A stretch of DNA of 64,000 bases from Taxillus chinensis (Eukaryota > Streptophyta > Magnoliopsida > Santalales > Loranthaceae). The notes under the pieces are model-generated. The model saw only the letters and a list, made by a program, of their open reading frames with translations, ran no database searches and had not been told where the DNA came from. Shown here in pieces: positions 10,361 through 22,736 of the stretch. Each line of letters opens with the position of its first letter. Position 1 is the first letter of the stretch. The stretch spans positions 7,680,078 through 7,744,077 of the forward strand of contig CM042088.1 of assembly GCA_023512835.1 (NCBI GenBank), read 5' to 3'. The position numbers were made by a program, and so were the translations under genes.

Positions 10361-12082
10361 TGTCACGCCCCGGATTTCCAACCCGAGGAAACCGGTACGT
10401 GACTTCCCTTTTACCCACACGGAGGGCAAAGGGGTAAGGATACAAATCAAGAATTTAACATTTTAAAACTTTCACAACACATTCAAGAAAAATAAAGTCC
10501 ATCAAAGCTGTCCACAAACCAATAACAAAGTCAGTCTTTATTACAAAGTTCTCTTTTTAATCCATCCCCATTGGGGTTACATCAGTTCCCATAAAAATAA
10601 CATAAACAGTAAAGTAAAAAAAGGTCTTCCACCTTGGTGTATCCACCTAACGCCTGTAAGTCCCTGGAAAAAAAGCAAACACAGTAGGAGGGGTGAGCAA
10701 CCACAGCTCAGTAGGGATCATGTCTCCCCAACCCATCCCATGTTCCTAGCATCTACATGCCATGTGTACAAGTGCAGTGTTGTGTTACAATAATCTCAAC
10801 AAACATAATAACAACCACATCAACAATTTACAATCCTCCACCGCCACACAAGCTAACACTTTAACCACAAGTGATTTAACCGCCTCTTCAGGCCAAGTGA
10901 TTTAACCGCCTCTTCAGGCCAAGTGATTTAACCGCCTCTTCAGGCCAAGTGATTTAACCGCCTCTTCAGGCCAAGTACCACAGTCAAGCACACAACACAC
11001 ATGGTCACTCAAGCATACAACCAAACACTTGGTGAGCACCCGTTCACAAGCGCACAAACCCATTCAGGCCATAGAGCAAACATCCAGCATACATACATAC
11101 ACTAAACCACAAGTCCAGTCACACGGACATATTACCAAACACTTAATAGGCGTATACACACAGCTAGGTTCACACAGGCATTTCATCAAACATGTAGCGG
11201 GCATGTCGTACAGGCATTTTATCAAACACGTTTCATGCATCACACAAACACCAGAAACACCAAAATCGCCATTGAAGGCCAACATTCGGATAGGAGGTCA
11301 CACCTATATGAATTTACATATAAATAATATAATATTTTGCCCTAGGACCCTAGGACGAGAGGAGGATTTAGGAAGAACAAAATCCCTACCTCAAGTAAAA
11401 CGCAACAACACAAAGAAAGTCCCGATCCCACGTCGAACGCCGTCCACCCACGAGTCACCGACCACCCACGCAAGACGCCCGACAAGAACCAGGAGCTCTC
11501 CTTCCCTCTCTCTCTCTCTCTCGACGGCTGGTGGAGCAACAAACCCTAACCCTAAAACAGAGGGCTTCTCCTCCTTATATAGACAACACAACATCAAAAC
11601 GACGTAGTTTTGATTAAGTGAATCCCAGCATCAAAACGACGTAGTTTTGATTACACAAGTTAGCACCTTTCCGCACCCATATAGGCCAAAATACTCAGAA
11701 TTTCAACATGGTCCTTTGGAGAAAGTTCCTTAGAATGTCAAAACCAAGGGAACCATGCAAAAATAAGCTCGCACGCCAATTTGCACGTGAATTCCCCAAT
11801 TCACGTGCACCTCCATATGGACTCCAAATGCTCTCAAACTTCACCCCTAGCCTCCTTGCATCATTTAGAAGACAATTACACTTGCACGTGAATTGGACCC
11901 ATATCACGTGCACCTCACATACATGTCCATTTGGCCTGAAACTTCTGTGGTAGATAGAGGACACCATTCTAAGCATCTTTCCTTTTGCACGTGAATTCAT
12001 TGGAGTCCATTTACTAGGTCAAAATCTAGAAAAACTCTACTCAGGAGGCAAAACTGACTAACTCAAGGTACGGGTCCTTACA
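10361..12082 (-). repeat. 3' LTR of chromovirus B
   Basis: In plus coordinates it starts TGTCACGCCC and ends GTCCTTACA. It holds four 26-bp units (GTGATTTAACCGCCTCTTCA...) at about 10868-10975, a TATA box near 11575-11581 and two palindromic ACGT units just beyond it. A candidate intron lies at 10664-11388. Confidence 0.95.
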
Positions 12083-12096
12083 TCCTCTCCCCCCTT
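12083..12096 (-). other. Polypurine tract of chromovirus B
   Basis: In element sense, AAGGGGGGAGAGGA abuts the 3' LTR start, after the conserved TTTTCGAGGACGAAAAGTC. Confidence 0.9.
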
Positions 12097-12409
12097 AAGA
12101 CTTTTCGTCCTCGAAAAGAAATGACATAAGAGGAAAAACGAACACAAGCTACCCATTTGCCACACGGCGAGCCACAACACCCTAATGGGTCATACACCAC
12201 ACACATCACAACAGCACATAACAGTACCACCATAATCCATAACCACAATAATGCACACAACACTTCCGCATGGCACGAATACACATCTCAAAGCACATCA
12301 CATTTAAGCACATGTCTTTAAAAGACAATACAAATACATCAACTACTACAAGAAAACACATCACAAGAAAACACAACACTATCCCTTGGCCAACAGCCAC
12401 CTCCCACGC

Positions 12410-15400
12410 TTAAGATTGTTCGTCCTCGAACAAATCGGGGTGCTGCTCACGCATCACGGACTCACGTTCCCATGTCTCCTCCTCAATACCACGGTGTTGC
12501 CACAGCACGCGAACCAAAGGAATAGCACGACCACGCAATAGCTTCTCTCGCCGATCCAGGATACGGATAGGGGCCTCAATGACGGACATGTCATCCTCAA
12601 TGTCCAATTTCCCCCAATCAATCACATGAGTGGGGTCAGGGGTGATACTTCCGCAACCGGGACACGTGAAACACGTTGTGCACTCGACTCAGCCGCGGTG
12701 GTAACGCTAACCGGTAGGCCACAGGCCCTACACGATCCAGAATCTCAAAAGGGCCAATAAACCGCGGAGATAGCTTGGAACCTCGCCCAAACCGTCGATG
12801 TCCACGACGTGGAGAGACACGAAGGAACACATGATCACCAACGAAAACTCCAAAGGTCGCCGTCGCTGATCCGCATAAGATTTCTGCCGACTCGAGCGGA
12901 CAACAAACGCCGACGAATCAACTTGACCTTCTCGGTAGCCTCTTGAACCAACTGCGGTCCCAAGAGAGCTGTCTCCCCCCACCTCGGTCCAACACAAAGG
13001 GGATCGACACGGCCGTCCATACAACGCCTCAAAAGGAGCCATCCCAATGGATGCCTGATAACCGTTGTTGTAGGCAAACTCCACCAAAGGAAGGTGAGTT
13101 GCCCACGAACCCCCAAAATCTAGCACACAAGCCCTCAACATGTCCTCCATGGTCCGATTCGTCCGCTCGGTCGACCGTCGGTCTCAGGGTGAAAGGCTGT
13201 ACTCGGGTGAAGTTTGGTCCCCATAGCCTCCTGCAAACCTGCCCAGAAACGGGAAGTGAACCTCGAATCCCGGTCCGAGACAACCGATGAGGGTACGCCA
13301 TGCGGTCTCACAATCTCGTTCATGTACGAGCTGACTCAAGGTCCCAATAGAGTCCTGCTCGCGAACGACCCAGGAAATGGGCCGACTTTGTGAGTCGATC
13401 CACAATTACCCAAATCATATCCTTCCTCCCAGGTGGTGGGTGGAAGACCAGTCATAAAATCCATCGCTATATGGTCCCACTTCCACTCCGCGATGGGCAA
13501 GGGCGTAACATGCCCGCCGGCCGCCGATGCTCGGCCTTCACCTGGCCGACACGTGAGGCACCGCGAAACAAAGGCAGCCACATCGCGTTTCATCCCAGGC
13601 CACCAAAAGTGTGCCCGAAGCGCATGATACATCTTCGTACCCCCTGGATGCACAAGCAACTCTAGATTGGTGAAACACCCTCATCACCTCATCCCGGAGG
13701 GAAGAAGCCACTACCAACCGCCCCTAAAATGACAACTCATGCTCGGGACCCTCTGTCCGGTCCCCGAGATAGCTCCCCGGCCTCAATACGGGCACAGAGA
13801 ACCTCACACTCAATGTCACCCACTGTCCCTCCCGGACACGCCGGTACAACTCAAGCACAACCACCAAAGGACTCAGGATTGTCCCACCATCATGAGCAAC
13901 AGGCCGCAGCCGTAATGTCGCCAACCGCTCCATCGCCTTCCACTCTCTCACGGCCACCTCGGCTTTCCCTTTTCCGCTCAATGCATCGGCCACAACATTA
14001 CCCTTGCCCGGGGTATAGGCAAGAGTAAAGTCAAAGGTCTGCAAATACTCCACCCATCTCCTTTGCCTCAAATTCAAGTCCTTCGAGTAAAGATGTACTG
14101 AAGGCTCTTGTGATCCGAGAACACCACAAACTTTTCCCCCCAAGAGGTAGTGCTGCCAACTCTTCAGGGCAAAGATAACGGCCGCTAACTCAAGGTCATG
14201 AGTAGGATAATTCTGCTCATGAGGCTTCACTTGCCTTGACCCATAAGCTACCACACCGTGCTCCTACATAAGCACACACCCCAAACCAACCCTGGACGCA
14301 TCACAGTATACCTCATATGGAATATTCTCCCGAGGTAACCTCAACACCGGTGCAGTGGTCAAACGGGTTTTGAGAGTCTCGAACGCCTGCTGGCACTTGT
14401 CCGTCCACTCAAATTTCACTCCTTTCCTAGTCAACGCCGTTATAGGAGCCGCCAAACGGGAGAACCCCTCGACAAAACGACGATAGTACCCCGCCAAGCC
14501 AAGAAAACTACGGATCTCAAAAACGTTGGTTGGCCTCGCCCACGATGCCACGGCCTCAATCTTGGCCGGGTCCACCCCGACTCCCTCAGCTGACACCACA
14601 TGGCCAAGAAAGTGAACCTCCTGCAGCCAAAACTCACACTTGCTAAACTTAGCAAACAACTGCTGGTCCCTCAAGGTTTGCAACACTGTCGCCAAGTGCT
14701 CCACATGCTCCTTCTCGGTCTTGGAATACACCAAGATATCATCGATAAACACCACCACGAACGAGTCTAAGTATGGGGCAAAGACTTGGTTCATCAAATG
14801 CATGAACACTGCTGGCGCATTAGTGAGCCCGAAAGGCATCACTACCCACTCATAATGCCCATACCTGCACCGAAAGCCGTCTTAGGGATGTCCTCCTCCC
14901 TAACCCCGAGCTGGTGATACCCCGACCGTAAATCTATCTTGGAAAACCACCTGGGCCCCACTCAATTGGTCAAACAGGTCATCTATCCGAGGCAACGGGT
15001 ACTTGTTCTTCACGATCCACCGAATTCGACTTCCTGTAGTCGATGCAGAGACGAAGCGTGCCATCGCCCTTCTTAGCAAAGAGCACCGGAGCACCCCAAG
15101 GTGAGGTACTTGGTCCGATATACCCTTGGTCCCCCAACTCCTCGATTTGCCTCTGCGCCTCCCTCGGCTCGGCTGGTCCCATACGATACGCTACTTGGGA
15201 AATCGGACCCGTCCCCGGCACCAACTCAATGGTGAACTCCACACTCCTCTTAGGTGGCAAACTCCTCAACCGCTCAGGAAAAACATCCTGAAATTGGTCC
15301 ACAACAGCGGGCCACACCCTCTTTTCCACCTTACCCTCCTCGGCAAAGGTCGGGCGCTAAACCTGGGGGGTAATGGCACCCCACTGGTCCAACACCGGCC

Positions 15401-15920
15401 CGGCCCGACTCGCCTCACAATCCCACTCCCCCTGCAGGGTGCAAGAGGTCCCTGCAGGTGTCACGAAGGTCACACGCCGCCGATAACAATCTATCTTGGC
15501 TTGGAAAGCCATAAGCCAATCCATACCCAAGATCGGGTCGAACGTCCTCAAAGGCATTACATGCAAGTCAAAACTCGGCTCCACCTCGCCTATAGTTAAC
15601 ACACGGCCACGACACACTCGCCGTACCTCAATCATGCCTCCCACCAGGAGACTCCACAACTAGGGGCCTCACGGCCTCCACACAAGCTAACCCCAAACCG
15701 TCTATTACAAGCTCGAAGAACAAACGAACATGATGCACCCGTATCGAAAAGAACAGAAGCTAATGTACGGGAGATCAAGAGGGTACCTCTAACCACCGAT
15801 GGTCCTGCTCCACCCTCGGTGGTGGGGGTGGTAGCTCGGCCTCCTCCTGGTATGTCGCCTCCAGCCGCAAACACCCTCCCTTGGCCCGTGCCACCGGTCG
15901 GCTCACTCACCGGACGCTTC
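12410..15920 (-). pseudogene. pol: pol of chromovirus B (frameshifted)
   Basis: In element order: protease DTG ([10 protein letters not shown]) near 15750; RT from about 15280 with FIDD near 14745; RNase H ([10 protein letters not shown]) near 14310; integrase HHCC from about 13660 and catalytic SDRDSRF near 13270; chromodomain (VRVLWQHRGIEEETWERE) at about 12590-12440, ending FEDEQS at 12413. Comparison with A shows single-base indels, several in short homopolymers, for example an extra G before VVFQD and a missing T in the ACGGCTTTCGG stretch. The frame therefore changes many times. The copy could move only with proteins supplied in trans, unless these indels are assembly errors. Confidence 0.9.
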
Positions 15921-17210
15921 CCGCTAAGGTTGCCTCCGGCCTCGGTCTGCTGCCGCTCCGGCCTCCCCCGGGGTCAGGTCGACTAGATCATGCCTGGCTG
16001 GCCTGCCACCGACGAGCTGGTCTCTCGGGTGTGCACGGAAGCTAGCATCACTCCTCACGCCGGACGCCGCGCCCCCCTGTTCCCCTGTTGCCACTCCCGC
16101 AAACCCGGCGCAAATGACCCTCTCGTCCACGGTTGTTGCATCGCCGGTCCTTCTTGGGGCACTCCCCTTTGAAGTGACCCTGCTCTCCACGACGGTGGCA
16201 TCCGCTCGGTAGACTCCCCGGATGGACCACCCGGTCTTCCGCCGCCAAAGGTGAACCTCCCAGGGTTCGCAGATGTCTGCCCCCGACCGTGAAAAGAACT
16301 GCTATCCCTCTCCTCCGTCTTGAGCCTCTTGGACCCTACATCTCGATCGGGCCCACTCTGCAACTGGCGACCCTGATGGGCCTGGCCTCCCACCATCCGG
16401 CTCGCTCTCGGCTATACGGGCCGTCTCCACGGCCTCGGCATAGGTCCTCAAGCGTAGAATCGCCACCCTCTCCCTAAGGGCTGGCCTGAGACCCAAGGTG
16501 AACTTGTGGGCCTTCAGGTCCTCCCTTACCACGCTCTCGGGAGCAAACCTACTCAATCTCCGAACTCCCGCTCATACTCAGGTACCGTCTTTGATCCTTG
16601 CTTCAGGCTGCCAAATTCTTCCCTCTTCCGCCATCTCACCGATTCCGGAAGAACTCATCTTGGAAGAGTTGCAAGAACTCCTCCCAAAACATGAGTTGCA
16701 CCGCACGGCTCCCCCGCAACACTCGTCCACCACTCCAAAGCGTCCCCCTCCAGTGCCCGAATTGCCGGTCCGCACCTTATCCTCCTCCCGGGGCAGGAGA
16801 AAGGAGAACACATGCTCAATCTGCCTCAACTCATCGCTCGCCTACCACAGGATCTCCCCCCCCCCTTAAATCGCGGAGGTTGTTCCTTTCGGAACCGTGT
16901 CACCACATCATCCTCTCGCACTGGTCGGTACACCACCCGGCGAACTCTCACGCTCACGAGGCGGCTCTCCTACCGGTGGTGGTGGTGGTGGTGGCACCAC
17001 CGCCGTGTTTGCCATCTCACGGCGCACCTCCTCCCGAACGTCCCGCCGGAGTCCCTCCCGTAGCTCTCGTACCTCCGGCCGGATGCCTTCTTGTAGGCGT
17101 GCCGGTAACAACGCATGCCCTCCAACGGATGGTCCTGCTCCCGGACCCTCATGGGCAGATGACTCATCGCCCATTGCCCCGGACGCACGTGTCACTCTCC
17201 TCGGTGGCAT
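15921..17210 (-). pseudogene. gag: gag of chromovirus B (frameshifted)
   Basis: The ATG at 17210 begins MPPRRVTRASGAMGDE, aligning with A through GPSVGGHALL and VRELREGL. A proline run (about 16975-16995) is followed by a stop-interrupted stretch. The gag core (FFPES region, SRFAPESVVREDLKAHKF) appears in shifted frames around 16300-16850. The CCHC knuckles lie near 16100-16200. Not translatable as one protein. Confidence 0.85.
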
Positions 17211-17626
17211 TCTTACTACATGAAGTAAGATGCACAAACCTCGAAACGCGTTTGACTACTAACAAGTTGACTACCTCTACCCCATTATCAAGTCAAGCAA
17301 GACATGGCATTACACACATTGTAACCATTGCATCAATCAATATTGCACACAAGACAGTCCACATTGTAGTCATACCCAAGGCATTCCAAGAATATTCGAG
17401 TTGCACAGTTCACACATAATCATGTTATGCACATCCTTCACACATGACAACATATGTAACTAGTGCCCTAATGCCAATGCATGCAAATCCTACCACAAGA
17501 CTGGACTACCCTAAGTACACCTTGGAGGCTCAAAGAGGACCATGTTGATCAGGCATGTCCCTCCAGGCTCCTCCAAAGGACTCAAGATAACCAAGTCCGC
17601 CCACTACCCTAGGCCAACTAGACCAT

Positions 17627-17640
17627 GCTCGATACCATAT
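17627..17640 (-). other. Primer-binding site of chromovirus B
   Basis: In element sense, ATATGGTATCGAGC follows the 5' LTR. This equals the usual initiator-Met tRNA complement TGGTATCAGAGC with one base missing. Element D carries the intact form. Confidence 0.75.
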
Positions 17641-19362
17641 TGTCACGCCCCGGATTTCCAACCCGAGGAAACCGGTACGTGACTTCCCTTTTACCCACAC
17701 GGAGGGCAAAGGGGTAAGGATACAAATCAAGAATTTAACATTTTAAAACTTTCACAACACATTCAAGAAAAATAAAGTCCATCAAAGCTGTCCACAAACC
17801 AATAACAAAGTCGGTCTTTATTACAAAGTTCTCTTTTTAATCCATCCCCATTGGGGTTACATCGATTCCCATAAAAATAACATAAACAGTAAAGTAAAAA
17901 AAGGTCTTCCACCTTGGTGTATCCACCTAACGCCTGTAAGTCCCTGGAAAAAAAGCAAACACAGTAGGAGGGGTGAGCAACCACAGCTCAGTAGGGATCA
18001 TGTCTCCCCAACCCATCCCATGTTCCTAGCATCTACATGCCATGTGTACAAGTGCAGTGTTGTGTTACAATAATCTCAACAAACATAATAACAACCACAT
18101 CAACAATTTACAATCCTCCACTACCACACAGGCTAACACTTTAACCACAAGTGATTTAACCGCCTCTTCAGGCCAAGTGATTTAACCGCCTCTTCAGGCC
18201 AAGTGATTTAACCGCCTCTTCAGGCCAATTGATTTAACCGCCTCTTCAGGCCAAGTACCACAGTCAAGCACACAACACACATGGTCACTCAAGCATACAA
18301 CCAAACACTTGGTGAGCACCCGTTCACAAGCGCACAAACCCATTCAGGCCATAGAGCAAACATCCAGCATACATACATACACTAAACCACAAGTCCAGTC
18401 ACACGGACATATTACCAAACACTTAATAGGCGTATACACACAGCTAGGTTCACACAGGCATTTCATCAAACATGTAGCAGGCATGTCGTACAGGCATTTT
18501 ATCAAACACGTTTCATGCATCACACAAACACCAGAAACACCAAAATCGCCATTGAAGGCCAACATTCATATAGGAGGTCACACCTATATGAATTTACATA
18601 TAAATAATATAATATTTTGCCCTAGGACCCTAGGACAGAGGAGGATTTAGGAAGAACAAAATCCCTACCTCAAGTAAAACGCAACAACACAAAGAAAGTC
18701 CCGATCCCACGTCGAACGCCGTCCACCCACGAGTCACCGACCACCCACGCAAGACGCCCGACAAGAACCAGGAGCTCTCCTTCCCTCTCTCTCTCTCTCT
18801 GCGACGGCTGGTGGAGCAACAAACCCTAACCCTAAAACAGAGGGCTTCTCCTCCTTATATAGACAACACAGCATCAAAACGACGTAGCTTTGATTAAGTG
18901 AATCCCAACATCAAAACGACGTAGTTTTGATTACACAAGTTAGCACCTTTCCGCACCCATATAGGCCAAAATACTCAGAATTTCAACATGGTCCTTTGGA
19001 GAAAGTTCCTTAGAATGTCAAAACCAAGGGAACCATGCAAAAATAAGCCTGCACGCCAATTTGCACGTGAATTCCCCAATTCACGTGCACCTCCATATGG
19101 ACTCCAAATGCTCTCAAACTTCACCCCTAGCCTCCTTGCATCATTTAGAAGACAATTACACTTGCACGTGAATTGGACCCATATCACGTGCACCTCACAT
19201 ACATGTCCATTTGGCCTGAAACTTCTGTGGTAGATAGAGGACACCATTCTAAGCATCTTTCCTTTTGCACGTGAATTCATTGGAGTCCATTTACTAGGTC
19301 AAAATCTAGAAAAACTCTACTCAGGAGGCAAAACTGACTAACTCAAGGTACGGGTCCTTACA
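17641..19362 (-). repeat. 5' LTR of chromovirus B
   Basis: Near-identical to 10361-12082. The element promoter (TATA 18855-18861, two ACGT palindromes at 18870-18935) drives minus-strand transcription. Donor-like GAG|GTAGGG at 18668 and acceptor-like TTTTTTTCCAG ending at 17944 bound a possible 725-bp LTR-internal intron. Confidence 0.95.
18855..18935 (-). promoter_or_regulatory. Promoter of chromovirus B 5' LTR
   Basis: A TATA box (CTATATAAGG in element sense) lies downstream of two units pairing ATCAAAAC with GTTTTGAT around an ACGT core. The GA-rich leader follows. Confidence 0.7.
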
Positions 19363-19367
19363 ATTTG
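19363..19367. other. Target-site duplication of chromovirus B, right copy (ATTTG)
   Basis: Exact match to 10356-10360, defining the insertion site inside the Tat-like element. Confidence 0.95.
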
Positions 19368-21135
19368 GATGTGGCATCTAGGGCCGATGGAAAGTGACGT
19401 CAAGGGTCAAAGTGGATGGACATTTGAGGAGATAACTTCTAGGGTCCAAATTAGTAGCTTGATCGAGGCTCCCTTTACGAGTTCACTCTAGGAGATCACT
19501 CCACAAGGTTACCTTTCAGCATGACAGGGTTAGAGACCTGACCATCATGACCGATTTTCTGAAAAGAGGCTCTTAAGGCGCAACTACTTTGGTGTAGTTG
19601 TTTCTTGTGCATAGATGCTTCCAAGGCACGTTTTACAGGAAAATAATGAAGCTCTTTTGCCCTAACTTTAGGAGCACCTTTGCTGATTTGGCAACACCTT
19701 CTTTAGAGAATACCGTACCTCTTCTAAGAAATACCAATGGTAGACTCTATTGGGATAAGTAATTCAAAAAGGTTAATGAAATCATTTTTTAAAAAAAAGA
19801 TTTTTTTAAAAAAGATAACAGATTTGTGATATAATCACAACTTGTTTCCCTACCATGGCAAAGGCAAGAGCTTCTAGAAGCATTTTTTACGTAGTCGTCT
19901 GAACGTATATAGCCTTAGCTTGCCTTGTGGTTGCAGGTGCCGACTAGTTTGCTTGACTTCCTCCTTGGGCAAACCTTGGTTACTCTAGGGATCTTGCGCC
20001 TGTTAGAAGGCCTAATGATTTTTGAAATCAGTCCTGGATGACATTAAGGTCTTGGCCTTGGTCTTCATTCATGATTGCCCTTTTGATTTTGTTGGGCTTG
20101 CCTCTGACTTTTTCGGTGCTCTTTTTGCCTTATAGCTAGCTTTGTATTTTACCCTTGATGCACTCTTGGGTTGACATCAAGTCCGCTTCGCTTTCATCTT
20201 CACCCTCGTTTGAGCATTTGAGAAATAACTTTGTCATCTAATCTAAGAGGACTTTGTTAGGACAGTAATGTAGGCTTAAGGTTTTGGGTTTGCCAAAGAA
20301 ATGATATAAGAGGCTAAAACTTATTCTTGGCTAGACTTGATCCATTGTTCAAATTGGACTTTTTGCAATTGGAACTACCCTTCTTTATGCTCTCATGTTT
20401 TGACACAGAAGCAAGATATAGAAATATTTTGTGCTCTCATGTTTTGATATGGAAACTCCTTTGTTTCTTTTTTTTTTCAGCACTGCCCTCAACATAGGGT
20501 CCCTTCAAAGTGCTTTTTTTAAAGGAATTGCCCCAATGGCATACTAGGATAAACCCAATGTGAGGACTTTATTATGAACACTGCCCTAGTGTGGGGTAAC
20601 AAGATGACCAATCGTCTCTGACAAAAATTGCCCCAGTATGGGATCTTATTATAAAGGTTGCCCCATTTGAGGGGTCCTCAAGAAAGATTTGATCTCCCAA
20701 TAACTGCCCCAGTGTGGGGTGAACCATCGATCGGGTTGTATGAAAGAAAATTTTATTGTAGGCTCAAAGTCTTTCTCAATTTGCTCAAAAGAAGTTTAGA
20801 AGTCATCTTATTTCCCCGTGACAGAAGGAACCAACTATGTTCATCGATTAGACTGTCCATTAGTGCCCCCCAGGTGGGGATGGAGTTGCGTATCCTTTTT
20901 ATTTGCTTCAAGCTTAGGTTAACCTTAGACTGGTTCGGAATTTGTTTGCTAAGCTTGCCCCAGTGAAGCTTCTTTGCCCATGCCATGAGAGTTGACAAAT
21001 ATATGATAATAATGAAATCTTTCATTGAAAAACAATTTATTTAAATGGAACAATCGGAATACAAGCAAAACCATTTATTTAAAGTTTTTATGAATGAGAG
21101 AGGGATTGCTTTCCACCAAAGGGTTTCCCATGGTA
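19368..21135 (-). other. Tat-like interior downstream of gag, no pol; 'TGCCCCAGTGTGGGG' repeats
   Basis: Where pol would be expected in a full Tat element there is only non-coding sequence. Scattered copies of TTGCCCCAGTGTGGGG and variants occur between about 20,520 and 20,960. No RT, RNase H or integrase motif is readable on either strand. Confidence 0.65.
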
Positions 21136-21940
21136 TCATTTGAGCACGGGTACTTCAACTTTCCTGTCATTAATTTTTCCTTCCTTGATGCCACCTTCGA
21201 TCCCTTCCCCGAAGGCGACAATGTCTGCAAAGCTGCTCGAGACATTCCCCACTAACTTCTTGTAATAAACTCCCTTCATAGTGCTGATGAAAAGAGTGGT
21301 AAGTTCACGCTCAGTTAGTGGAGGTTGGACATCCGGCCGCTTCCCTCCATCTCCGAGCATAAGTTTTGAAGCTTTCAGTGCTTTCTTTTTCAAAGGACTG
21401 TAGTGTCAGCCTATCCAGTGCTAGCTCAGTGACATGTTGGTATTGGTCTAGGAAAGCTGTAGCTAGGTCACCCCAGGTTTGGATATAACTGCCCTCCAAT
21501 TGAATGTACCACCGCAATGGTCCTCCAGCCAAGCTCTCTTGGAAATAGTGCATTAGGAGCTTGTCATTATCAGCATGGGACGCCATCTTGCGACAGTACA
21601 TGATCACATGTGTTCTAGGACACTACATACCATTGAATTTCTCGAAATCGGGTACCTTGAACTTATAAGGTAATACTATCCCCCGTACCAAGCATAAGTC
21701 ATGGGGGCTAGTTGCCCCATACACCTCTGCTCCTTCGACAGCTTTCAGTCAGGCCTCAATGTGCTTCCAGATTAATGGATGATCACTTCCTCTAGGGGTG
21801 AGTGACTCCACAGGTTCAATGATATTCTTTTGAGCCGGTATCCCAACAGCAGGTGGTGTGGGCAAATTGTTTGCCCCTTCAGTAGGGCTGGCTCCCTTTT
21901 CAGTTGTTAGCTTGGATAACATCTCCATCATGGTCTTCAA
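21136..21940 (-). pseudogene. gag: Tat-type gag remnant
   Basis: The reading (5' to 3' on the minus strand) starts at 21940 (MKTMMEMLSKL). It passes through LVRGIVLPYKFKVPDFEKF, then MYCRKMASHADNDKLLMHYF and LRWYIQLEGSYIQTWGDL, then LDQYQHVTELALDRLTLQ and FKTYARRWREAA. It ends with QPPLTERELTTLFISTM and GGIKEGKIND at 21136. This is the characteristic Gag core of plant Tat/Ogre elements. It is interrupted by stops near 21745 and 21625 and by a frameshift near 21380. No zinc knuckle or pol follows. Confidence 0.8.
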
Positions 21941-22720
21941 CTAAGTTTGCATTTGCAGCATGCTTTCCCCCTGCTCCCGTTAAGTTCGTTCAAAGCGGGT
22001 AAGTTTGTCTTCTATATGCTCAGCCATCAAAGGAGGTGGTTGATTACAGTAAGACCTCAAGTTGTGTAAACGCCCAATCCTGCTGGAGGCCTTCTAGCAA
22101 ACCTGGGCGAAAAAGGATTTATTTTTGTTTTTTTGGTTTTTTTGGATGCATGTTATGCATGGGATATGCAATGAACGAAAATGAAGGGGTTGGTAGACAA
22201 AACATAGATAATATATACACAGGGTTAGTACATGGATAATATATACAAGGTTCAAGCAAGGCAAGTAAATAAATGTCATAGCATGGCTCAAACACATGAA
22301 GGTCATGCCCCTGATGGGCTCCTAAATCTAAGCCTATCTTATTCATTGGTTCCCAAGCAAACCCTACTTAGCCTTGTACCTCGAGGGCATTAACAAAAAC
22401 TAAGAGGGAGCCCCCGGACCCCAGAGACAAAGGGGGTCCTTCTTGTACCTCTTGGGGCATTAACAAGAAAGGACCACTGCCTAAGTGAGACATTTCGGGT
22501 ATTCTACGTAGACAAGCACAACCAAGTCTACGTGAGCAAACCTTTACTAGCCTCTTCTAATCCTGTTGTGTTAGAGAAAACCCGGGTATAGGGTTGGAGA
22601 AAGAGAGAGAAGCATGTATACACAGTTAAAACAATTATGGAATAAAAGGAAAATAAACAAAAAAACAAGCAAGCAAACATTCCAATAAATCGAGACCATG
22701 GCTAGACTTTTCAAAAATTC
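21941..22720 (-). other. Leader of the Tat-like element, no gene seen
   Basis: Non-coding stretch between the PBS and gag. It includes two similar segments at about 22,380-22,460 (variants of TACCTCTTGGGGCATTAACA...). Short open frames show no family resemblance. Confidence 0.5.
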
Positions 22721-22736
22721 CCTAGCAGAGTCGCCA
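22721..22736 (-). other. Primer-binding site of the Tat-like element
   Basis: In element sense TGGCGACTCTGCTAGG lies two bases after the LTR end GGGTGATGACA. This PBS type is typical of Tat/Ogre elements, commonly assigned to an arginine tRNA. Confidence 0.7.

Larger units (their letters stand above)
10361..19362 (-). mobile_element. Complete Ty3/gypsy chromovirus B (9.0 kb), young insertion
   Basis: Two 1722-bp LTRs (10361-12082 and 17641-19362) are flanked by ATTTG. By eye they differ at about 16 positions plus two 1-bp indels, roughly 1 %. The minus-strand order is 5' LTR, PBS, gag, pol with chromodomain, polypurine tract, 3' LTR. It is the same family as A, in the opposite orientation. 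The coding region carries many frameshifts despite the near-identical LTRs. Confidence 0.96.
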
